Positions 24,421 through 30,283 of a stretch of DNA of 31,288 bases are shown piece after piece. The notes under the pieces are model-generated. The model was not told the origin of the DNA. It saw nothing but the letters and a program-made list of their open reading frames with translations, and did not search any database. The translations under genes were made by a program, and so were the position numbers. The DNA lies in NCBI GenBank assembly GCA_964585685.1, contig CAZPEP010000011.1, positions 1 through 31,288 of the forward strand, given 5' to 3'. Source of the stretch: JALHVH01 sp964585685 (GTDB lineage: Bacteria > Acidobacteriota > Aminicenantia > Aminicenantales > Saccharicenantaceae). Position 1 is the first letter of the stretch; the number at the start of each line of letters is the position of its first letter.

Positions 24421-24491
24421 GATAGGGCCCTGCTTGAAGCCATCAGGCGAGATGGAGATGGCCGTTCGAACGAAGGATAGGGAGGAAGATC

Positions 24492-25391
24492 ATGTCAACG
24501 ATGATCGGTTTCGTCGGTCTGGGCGTCATGGGCGGACCCATGGCGGAAAACATGGCAAAGAAATTTTCCGGAGTTCGGATCTTCGACGCGGATCCGGAAA
24601 GAGTGCGCCGAATCGCCGGGAATAATCTTATCCCCGCTTCGGGCCTGGGCGATCTGGGAGCGTCCAGCGATGTCGTGATCCTCTCTCTCCCGACTTCGGA
24701 GGTAGTCCAGGAGGTCGTTCTCCCCGGCGGGACGCGGCAAGGAGGTCTGGCGCAATACCTCAAGCCGGGGTCGGTGATTGTCGATACCAGCACCACCGCA
24801 CTTTCGGTGACCCTGGACATCGCGGAACGACTTCGAGAGAAAGGGATCGAATTCTTGGACGCCCCGGTGAGCGGAGGAGAAAAGGCCGCCGTCGAGGGAA
24901 CCCTTTCCTTCATGGTCGGCGGCAAGAAGGAAATCTTCGAAAGATGTCGGTCTTTCCTTGAGGCGATGGGGACTTCGGTGACGCGGGTAGGCGCGACCGG
25001 AGCGGGACAGACGGCGAAATGCGTGAACCAGATGATCGTGGGGGCGGCGTTCGCAGTGATCGCCGAATCCTTCGCCCTGGGGACCAAAGCGGGGCTTGAC
25101 CCAAAGGTCCTGTACGAAGCCATTAAGGGAGGCTGGGCGGGATCGAAAGTCCTGGACACAGCGGCCCGGGACATATTCGGCCGGGAATTCAAACCCGGCG
25201 GGACGGTGGATATCCATTGGAAAGACCTCGGATATGCCCTCTCCCTGGCTAAGACGGAGGACGTTCCGACCCCCGTGACGGCCCTTGTCCACGAAGTATT
25301 CAAGGCGGCCCGAGCCGCCGGTCACGGAAAGCGGTCTCAGCCGGCAGTGGTGCGGTTATGGGAGCATCTTCTGGATTTGGAAGTAAAATAG
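24492..25391 (+). CDS. NAD-dependent beta-hydroxyacid dehydrogenase (3-hydroxyisobutyrate dehydrogenase family)
   Basis: The 299-residue protein has the Rossmann motif GLGVMG at 9-14 with D32 after the second strand, which suggests NAD rather than NADP. It also has the substrate loop DAPVSGGEKAA at 123-133 and the catalytic lysine K176 in GAGQTAKCVN. This is the HIBADH/GarR/LtnD family. LtnD members oxidise L-threonate at C2, while GarR members reduce tartronate semialdehyde. In a DUF1537-PdxA2 cluster an LtnD-like or tartronate-semialdehyde role is likely. It follows the LarA gene after 71 bases and starts with GGGAGGAAG before ATG 24492. It is probably the last full gene of the cluster. The precise substrate is undecided. 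Confidence 0.9.
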   Translation: MSTMIGFVGLGVMGGPMAENMAKKFSGVRIFDADPERVRRIAGNNLIPASGLGDLGASSDVVILSLPTSEVVQEVVLPGGTRQGGLAQYLKPGSVIVDTSTTALSVTLDIAERLREKGIEFLDAPVSGGEKAAVEGTLSFMVGGKKEIFERCRSFLEAMGTSVTRVGATGAGQTAKCVNQMIVGAAFAVIAESFALGTKAGLDPKVLYEAIKGGWAGSKVLDTAARDIFGREFKPGGTVDIHWKDLGYALSLAKTEDVPTPVTALVHEVFKAARAAGHGKRSQPAVVRLWEHLLDLEVK

Positions 25392-25394
25392 TTA

Positions 25395-25511
25395 ATGGCG
25401 CATAGAACGATCCACGCACACGGAACGAGTTTTTCGTGGGAAGAATACCGGTCCCGGGTCCTCCTCGACATCGAGACGGTCCGCCGGGCCGCACCCAAGC
25501 GGTTTCCTTGA
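25395..25511 (+). CDS. Small ORF of 38 codons, unknown
   Basis: ATG 25395, three bases after the dehydrogenase stop, opens a 38-codon frame with an amphipathic central part (SWEEYRSRVLLDIETVRR). It ends at TGA 25509-25511, 12 bases before the next start. I recognise no family and see no Shine-Dalgarno beyond what translational coupling would supply. It could be a small protein, the fragment of a lost gene, or chance. Confidence 0.25.
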   Translation: MAHRTIHAHGTSFSWEEYRSRVLLDIETVRRAAPKRFP

Positions 25512-25523
25512 GGAGCATGAATC

Positions 25524-25973
25524 ATGGACATCAACCGAAAAGCCCCCGTCCTGTCCAAGGGTGTGGTCGAGATCGCCGCTGACCCCGAGGCCGTCTGGAA
25601 GGTCTTGGCGACGATCGACCGCTGGCCGGATTGGAACCCGGACATCAAATCGGTGTCTCTCGAGGGATGCGTGGCCAAGGGGACGAGGTTCCGCTGGAAG
25701 GCCGGGTCCTGGAAGATCGTCTCCGTCATCCAGAATGTCAAACGGGACCGGCTCCTTGCCTGGACGGGCCGGATGATAGGGATCAAGGCGGTGCACGTCT
25801 GGCATCTGGAGCCTCGGGGCACCGGTACGCTCGTCGTGAACGAAGAATCCTGGGAAGGGTTGCTCGCAAGGCTGCTCCGTCGTTCCGTGCAAAAGGCCCT
25901 GGACAAGGCGAATGCCTCCGGCCTCGCCCGCTTGAAGGCCGAAGCGGAGCGCCGGGCAAAGTCCCGGCCCTGA
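25524..25973 (+). CDS. SRPBCC (polyketide cyclase/START-like) superfamily protein
   Basis: The 149-residue protein has the helix-grip fold signature: an initial strand (LSKGVVEIAADPEAVWKVL), the invariant DRWPDWNPDIKSV, a middle WKAGSWKIVSVI hairpin and a long C-terminal helix (LDKANASGLARLKAEAERRA). The fold makes a deep ligand cavity and is used by aromatase/cyclases, ligand sensors and stress proteins, so no specific function can be given. The W-P-D-W-N motif is typical of the polyketide_cyc2 group. TTGAGGAG precedes ATG 25524. It is convergent with the methyltransferase-like gene that ends 17 bases away, and may be read with the preceding dehydrogenase gene. Confidence 0.82.
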   Translation: MDINRKAPVLSKGVVEIAADPEAVWKVLATIDRWPDWNPDIKSVSLEGCVAKGTRFRWKAGSWKIVSVIQNVKRDRLLAWTGRMIGIKAVHVWHLEPRGTGTLVVNEESWEGLLARLLRRSVQKALDKANASGLARLKAEAERRAKSRP

Positions 25974-25990
25974 TTTTTTTCGGCGGGACT

Positions 25991-27013
25991 TCAACCCGCG
26001 ACACGTCCCAGCAGGCGGCCGGCGACCGCGCGGAAGGCGCGCATATTGTCCTCGGTCGTGTCCGGCGTGATCTCGCACCCTGCGGACACGATGAGCCGGC
26101 CTCTCGCATCGACGAAATCCTCGCGCACGGCTTGCTCGATGTCCTTGGGCGTCCCGTCCTGAATGACGCTCACGGGATTGGCCTTGCCCGAGAAGACCTG
26201 CCCCGGGCGGAGCATTCCCGCGAACGGGGACAGCGTCGGCACGAAGTGGTCCACGTCGACGATGTCGGCACCGGTCGCAATCATATCCGGAAGGATAGGG
26301 GCGGTGTTCCCACAGATGTGGAGCTTGGCGACGGCCCCAAGGGCGTGGATGCGATCGACCAGGCGCTTCTCGCGCGGCAAGGCGAGGTCCCGGTAGAGGC
26401 GCGGCCCGATCTGCGAGCAGAAAGAATCGCCGATGCCGACGGCGTGGGCCCCGGCCTTGACCTGAAAGGTGATGAACTCGAGGGCGGCCTCGACGATGAT
26501 GTCCAGGACCCGCGCGACGGCGTCGGGCTCGTCCATGAGGTCGAGGGCGGCGCCCCCCGTCCCACGGAGGTCGACATACTCGGCTATGGGGCCTTCGACC
26601 CACCCGACCACGAACAGGCGTCCGCCGGAGAGGCGTTCGAGCTCATGGACCTCTTCGACGCGGCTCCTCGTGCGGCGATGTTCGCGGACGACGTACGGAC
26701 GCAGGCGTTGCGCCGCATCCAGGTCCGGGAGCCGCCCACCGGCTTCCCGCGGCAGGTCGTCCTCGGGATATTCGACGCGGACGCCGAAGGCCGACGCTTC
26801 CGCCCAAGGGTCGGACATGGCCGTGGCCCAGTCGAGGTCGAAATCGTCGGCGCAGCGGACCATGGCCCCGGCCTTGGCCTTGGGGTCGAGGCAGAATTCC
26901 CGGTAGCGGACACCGGCGTGCTTCGCCGCCCAACGCATGATGAGGGGATGGAACGGCGGCCTGTCGACGGCCCTCCCCTCGAGGAACGCGCGTGTCCGTT
27001 CGAGACCGTTCAT
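25991..27013 (-). CDS. UroD-fold methyltransferase-like protein (MtaA/CmuA group)
   Basis: The 340-residue protein has the uroporphyrinogen-decarboxylase fold, but with the zinc motif HxC...C (H232-I-C234 and C313 in VSAGCEI). That motif marks the methylcobamide:coenzyme M/thiol methyltransferase branch (MtaA, MtbA, CmuA) rather than heme-pathway UroD. The decarboxylase's N-terminal Arg-rich signature is not seen; the opening is MNGLERTRAFLEGRAVDRPPF, common in this branch. Such enzymes move methyl groups between a corrinoid protein and a thiol or tetrahydrofolate. No corrinoid protein is adjacent. ATG 27013 lies 11 bases after the ABC permease stop and its Shine-Dalgarno is a run of nine G, so it is probably the third gene of the exporter operon. 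The frame is open further upstream, but that extension lies inside the permease gene. Confidence 0.85.
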   Translation of the reverse strand: MNGLERTRAFLEGRAVDRPPFHPLIMRWAAKHAGVRYREFCLDPKAKAGAMVRCADDFDLDWATAMSDPWAEASAFGVRVEYPEDDLPREAGGRLPDLDAAQRLRPYVVREHRRTRSRVEEVHELERLSGGRLFVVGWVEGPIAEYVDLRGTGGAALDLMDEPDAVARVLDIIVEAALEFITFQVKAGAHAVGIGDSFCSQIGPRLYRDLALPREKRLVDRIHALGAVAKLHICGNTAPILPDMIATGADIVDVDHFVPTLSPFAGMLRPGQVFSGKANPVSVIQDGTPKDIEQAVREDFVDARGRLIVSAGCEITPDTTEDNMRAFRAVAGRLLGRVAG

Positions 27014-27015
27014 AG

Positions 27016-27024
27016 CCCCCCCCC
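27016..27024 (-). promoter_or_regulatory. Nine-base G tract serving as ribosome binding site
   Basis: On the minus strand, G9 fills the gap between the permease stop (27027-27025) and ATG 27013, preceded by AA. It can pair with anti-Shine-Dalgarno C residues. Homopolymers of this length are prone to slippage, so spacing to the start could vary. Confidence 0.5.
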
Positions 27025-27792
27025 TTATTTGATCAGGCGCCTTTTCATCAGTTTGATGCCGATGGTGAAGGCGGCGATCTCCAGGACAAGGATGAAGAGG
27101 AAGTCGAGGACCAGCCCGGAGGAATATTCGCCGGAGTAGACCGCGCGCGCAATCTTGACCGCGGGGGTCAGCGGCAGGAACCGGGAGAAGGACTTCATCC
27201 AGGCCGGAAAGTTGTCCAGAGGAAAGAAGACACCGGAAAAGAACAGCATCGGCGTCAGGACGAGCTCGGTGTAATAATTGAAGAAGTCGAAGTTCGGGGC
27301 GACGGACGTCACGATCATCGCCAGAGAGCCGAACAGGACCCCGACGAAGGCCATGAGGACGAAGCTCAGGAGCACGGCGGGCACGGACGCCGGGAAGACG
27401 CCCATGAACATGGCAACGACCATCATCAGCGTTCCGCTGACCATGCCCCTGAAGGTCGCCCAGACGATGTCCCCGGCGACGGCGTCTTCGGCCGAGACCG
27501 GCGTCGCGATGAGGGAGTCGTAAAGCTTTTCGTGGATCATCTTGATGAACGTGCCGAAGAGGCACTCGTAGGAGGCCGAAAGCCCTACGGCTGAGATGAG
27601 GACGCCCGGGACGAGGAAGTTAAGGTAAGGCTTGCCACCGAACATGCCCACATAAGCGCCCATCCCGATGCCGAACGTGATGAGGTAGAACAGCGGCTGG
27701 ACGAGGCTGGCGATGAACGTCGGGACGACGAACCGCTTGTAGGACACGAGGTTCCGGTAGAATACGTAGGCGACGCGGTACGAGAGGTTCAT
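27025..27792 (-). CDS. ABC-2 type export permease, NodJ-like
   Basis: The 255-residue membrane protein has six predicted segments and the ABC-2 signature region near its middle and end (YTELVLTPMLFFSGVFFPLDNFP, then LPLTPAVKIARAV), which is very close to NodJ and DrrB-type permeases. The opening VFYRNLVSYKRFVVPTF precedes the first helix. NodIJ-like exporters move lipo-oligosaccharides, glycans or drugs across the inner membrane. The gene overlaps the ATPase gene by four bases, indicating a coupled two-subunit exporter, and is followed after 11 bases by the methyltransferase-like gene. The substrate is unknown. It is unrelated in detail to the two permeases at 5397-7607. Confidence 0.88.
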   Translation of the reverse strand: MNLSYRVAYVFYRNLVSYKRFVVPTFIASLVQPLFYLITFGIGMGAYVGMFGGKPYLNFLVPGVLISAVGLSASYECLFGTFIKMIHEKLYDSLIATPVSAEDAVAGDIVWATFRGMVSGTLMMVVAMFMGVFPASVPAVLLSFVLMAFVGVLFGSLAMIVTSVAPNFDFFNYYTELVLTPMLFFSGVFFPLDNFPAWMKSFSRFLPLTPAVKIARAVYSGEYSSGLVLDFLFILVLEIAAFTIGIKLMKRRLIK

Positions 27793-28706
27793 TCGATGAG
27801 GCTCCGTCCCGTCAGCTTCAGGAAGACGTCTTCGAGGGTCGCCGGCCGGTGGACCGTGTTCGGGAGGTCGAGCTCGCTGAGCTTGCGCCTCAGGTCATGC
27901 CCGTCCCGGCAGTAGAAGAATAGCGTGTCCCCGACCCGTTCGTGGCCGCACGACGTCCCGCCGAGGGCGGCGATGAGCCGCTCGTCCTCGTCTTGGGAGA
28001 CGCGTATCTCGGCGACCTCGCGGCCGATCTCTTCCTCGATGAGGCGGGAGGGCGCGCCCTCCTTCAGGATGCGGCCCTGGTACATGACGACGATGCGGTC
28101 GCAGAGCTGCTGGGCTTCCTCCATGTACTGGGTCGTCAGGATGAGCGTCACGCCCTGGGTCTTGAGCTGGCGGAGCCTCTGCCAGATGAGGTGACGGGCC
28201 TGCGGGTCGAGGCCGGTCGTCGGCTCGTCGGCGATGATGATCTTCGGCTGGTTGAGGAGGGCCCTGGCGATGAGGAGGCGCCTCTTCATGCCCGTCGAAA
28301 GCTCGTTGATCCGGCAGTCCCTTTTGGCTTCAAGCTCGACGAACTTCAGGAGCTCGTCGATGCGCGCGGCGGCGTCGCGGCGACGGATGTCGAAGAACTT
28401 CGAGAAGACCATCAGGTTCTCGCGGACCGTGAGGTCGATGTCGAGCGTGATCTCCTGGGGGATAATACCGGTGATTTTCTTGAGGGCCCGGTTCTCGACG
28501 CGGGCGGGCAAGCCGTTGATGGTGAGCGTCCCGGCCGTCACCGGCGAGACACAGTGGATCATCTTGACCGTCGAGGTCTTCCCGGCGCCGTTCGGTCCCA
28601 GGAGCCCGAAGCACTCGCCCTCGGGGATGTCGAAGGAGATGCCGTCGACGGCGGTTAAATCCCCGTATTTTTTAACGAGGTTGCGGGCCGAGATGATGGT
28701 GTTCAT
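27789..28706 (-). CDS. ABC exporter ATP-binding protein, NodI-like
   Basis: The 305-residue ATPase has Walker A GPNGAGKTS near 36-44, the Q-loop PQEI, signature LSTGMKRRL, Walker B IIIADEPTTGLDP, and a switch segment reading TTQYMEEAQQLCDRI, where Gln replaces the usual switch His. TTQYxEEA with Gln is characteristic of NodI and DrrA. The C-terminal ~75 residues form the accessory domain of that group. It pairs with the overlapping NodJ-like permease. ATG 28706 has only a weak Shine-Dalgarno (GGGACG), and the frame begins with the expected NTIISARNLVKKYG. A short upstream region (28707-28843) is shared with the divergent C39-like gene. Confidence 0.92.
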   Translation of the reverse strand: MNTIISARNLVKKYGDLTAVDGISFDIPEGECFGLLGPNGAGKTSTVKMIHCVSPVTAGTLTINGLPARVENRALKKITGIIPQEITLDIDLTVRENLMVFSKFFDIRRRDAAARIDELLKFVELEAKRDCRINELSTGMKRRLLIARALLNQPKIIIADEPTTGLDPQARHLIWQRLRQLKTQGVTLILTTQYMEEAQQLCDRIVVMYQGRILKEGAPSRLIEEEIGREVAEIRVSQDEDERLIAALGGTSCGHERVGDTLFFYCRDGHDLRRKLSELDLPNTVHRPATLEDVFLKLTGRSLIE

Positions 28707-28724
28707 GATGTGGACGTCCCGCCC

Positions 28725-28733
28725 ATGATATCA
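28725..28733 (-). promoter_or_regulatory. Possible extended -10 promoter of the NodIJ-like operon
   Basis: On the minus strand TG-A-TATCAT matches the extended -10 form in all but one hexamer position. It would start transcription near 28718, leaving a leader of only about 12 bases. Confidence 0.35.
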
Positions 28734-28780
28734 GAATTCGCCGAGGGATTGAAGTTCGGCGGGGGCCGGCGCGGAACGCC

Positions 28781-28809
28781 TTGACAGGCGGGGCCTTTTG
28801 GGACAAATT
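28781..28809 (+). promoter_or_regulatory. Possible promoter of the C39-like peptidase gene
   Basis: A perfect TTGACA (28781-28786) is 17 bp from a weak -10, CAAATT (28804-28809). The predicted start near 28816 is followed by AAGGGAG before ATG 28844. Confidence 0.4.
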
Positions 28810-28843
28810 CAAGGAATGAATCCCGTCCCGAAGGGAGATCCTC

Positions 28844-29536
28844 ATGAATAAGACCGTGCGTATGATCCTGCTCACCCTGCTTTTACTCATTGCCGGATTC
28901 GACGTCGGCCTCCTGCTCGGGCCGTCGCTGGCTCCCGCGAGACCGATCAAGAAGAGCTCGGTTACGACTCTCCCGGCCGGACTTCTATCGACCGTCCCGG
29001 ACGTCCGTCAGTCGACGACCTATTCCTGCGGCGCGGCCGCTTTACAGGCCGTCCTGAGCTATTACGGCATCGACAAGCGCGAGCGGGCCCTGATGGACAT
29101 GCTGAAGACGACCGAGGATGCCGGCACGTCTCCCGACAACATCGTCAGGGTCGCGAAGGAGCTTGGCCTTCAGGCCGACCCGCGGGAGAACCTGACCTAC
29201 GAGGACCTCATCAAAGCCTATCGCGAAGGCACCCCGGTCATCTGCGCCATCCAGGCCTGGACCGATATCCCGCCGGAGAAGAGGAATTGGACTTCCGACT
29301 GGGAGGACGGCCATTACGTCATCATCATCGGCGCCGACGACCAGTTCGTCTATGTCGAGGATCCGTCGCTCCTCGGGAGCCGCGGCATCATCCCGAAACA
29401 GGAATTTCTCGACCGCTGGCACGACTACACGGGCGAGGCGCCTTTCGACCCTTCGGACCGGCCCTACATCCGGCTCGGTATCTTAATCACGGGAAAAATC
29501 CCAACCCATCATTTTTCTTTCACCAAGGTCGATTGA
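28844..29536 (+). CDS. C39-like cysteine peptidase, membrane-anchored or exported
   Basis: The 230-residue protein has an N-terminal hydrophobic segment (residues 7-26), then a papain-like C39_2 domain. The catalytic triad is visible: C62 in YSCGAAAL, H157 in DGHYVIIIG and D173 in VEDPS. Q56 in DVRQS is a likely oxyanion-hole residue. C39 domains fused to ABC exporters cut leader peptides after double glycine. Free-standing C39_2 proteins such as this one are less well known and may process peptides or act as transglutaminase-like hydrolases outside the cell. AAGGGAG precedes ATG 28844. It is divergent from the NodIJ-like exporter operon and six bases before the YigZ gene. No precursor peptide gene is seen nearby. 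Confidence 0.85.
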   Translation: MNKTVRMILLTLLLLIAGFDVGLLLGPSLAPARPIKKSSVTTLPAGLLSTVPDVRQSTTYSCGAAALQAVLSYYGIDKRERALMDMLKTTEDAGTSPDNIVRVAKELGLQADPRENLTYEDLIKAYREGTPVICAIQAWTDIPPEKRNWTSDWEDGHYVIIIGADDQFVYVEDPSLLGSRGIIPKQEFLDRWHDYTGEAPFDPSDRPYIRLGILITGKIPTHHFSFTKVD

Positions 29537-29542
29537 GGCGGC

Positions 29543-30136
29543 ATGAAAGCGATCTCCCGCGAAGCCGAGAGCGCCGTCGAGATCAAGCGCTCCAGATTCA
29601 TCGGCCGGAGCTTTAAGTGCGCCACGCCCGATGAGGCATTGGCGGCCGTCAAGCGCGTCCGGGAGACCTGGCGCGATGCCACGCACCACTGCTGGGCCTA
29701 TCGCGTCGGAACAACCGGAGAACAGGCCCGCTACGACAACAGCGGCGAGCCGCAGGGAACGGCCGGCCCGCCCATCCTGGACGTCCTGAAGCACAATGAT
29801 CTCACGAACACGCTCGTAGTCGTAACCCGCTATTACGGCGGTACGAAACTTGGCGCAGGCGGGCTCGTCAGGGCTTACGGTGAGGCGGCAAAAAGGGCCA
29901 TCGAAGCCTCGGGCGTAACCGAACTGCGGTTCGTCCGGGAGATCCGAGCGCCGGTCCCCTATGCTCTTCTAGCGCCTTTCGAGGCCTACCTCGGCCGGGA
30001 GGGTTTCGAGGTCGTAAACAAGGAGTTCGGCAAGCTCGTCGTTTTGTTCCTGCGGATCCCTGTGGACAGAGAGCCCGACTTCCGGGCTTTCTACATGGAC
30101 CTCGTCAATGGCAAACTCTCATATACGATCCGCTGA
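29543..30136 (+). CDS. YigZ/IMPACT (UPF0029) family protein
   Basis: The 197-residue protein has an N-terminal IMPACT domain (about 1-115). It includes KRSRFIGRSF, the HHCWAYRVG strand, DNSGEPQGTAGPPIL and the VVVTRYYGGTKLGAGGLVRAYG motif that is the hallmark of the family. A C-terminal DUF1949 domain (about 130-195) with an EF-G-like fold follows. Eukaryotic IMPACT regulates Gcn2, and bacterial YigZ is thought to bind nucleic acid or act near the ribosome; its biochemical role is not settled. It begins six bases after the C39-like gene, whose last codons overlap its weak ribosome binding site, so translation is probably coupled. The pairing of these two genes has no obvious functional logic. 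Confidence 0.93.
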   Translation: MKAISREAESAVEIKRSRFIGRSFKCATPDEALAAVKRVRETWRDATHHCWAYRVGTTGEQARYDNSGEPQGTAGPPILDVLKHNDLTNTLVVVTRYYGGTKLGAGGLVRAYGEAAKRAIEASGVTELRFVREIRAPVPYALLAPFEAYLGREGFEVVNKEFGKLVVLFLRIPVDREPDFRAFYMDLVNGKLSYTIR

Positions 30137-30149
30137 CCCCATTCGATCA

Positions 30150-30176
30150 TTGACATCCGAAAGCGGGCCGTATAAT
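30150..30176 (+). promoter_or_regulatory. Promoter of the sensor kinase gene
   Basis: Both hexamers are perfect consensus, TTGACA (30150-30155) and TATAAT (30171-30176), but the spacer is 15 bp. Reading TAATAT at 30173 as the -10 restores 17 bp at the cost of two matches. Transcription should start near 30183. Confidence 0.55.
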
Positions 30177-30206
30177 ATTCCAATCGGGTCAAGAGGGGGG
30201 CCTTCC

Positions 30207-30283
30207 AGCCTGGAGCAACTATTCCTATCGCCGCAGAAAAAACCGGTTTTCGTAGCTCCATAAGCGGGCTGAGGAGGCGCTGA
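30207..30283 (+). other. Possible structured leader of the sensor kinase mRNA
   Basis: AGCCTGGAGC (30207-30216) can pair with GCTCCA (30255-30260) and, after a six-base bulge, GGCT (30267-30270), enclosing a 38-base loop with a small AAAACCGGTTTT hairpin. The right arm ends directly before the GAGGAGG ribosome binding site, so the fold could affect its access. It matches no riboswitch class I recognise. Confidence 0.35.

Noticed and set aside
24421..24491. A tRNA-like GTTCGAAC near 24464
   Set aside because: No acceptor, D or anticodon stem can be drawn around it in the 71-base gap; it is a chance palindrome.
25631..27139. A 502-codon plus-strand frame over the SRPBCC and methyltransferase-like genes
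   Set aside because: It crosses two convergent real genes and their shared stop region, with no motif; the genes below it have clear family signatures.
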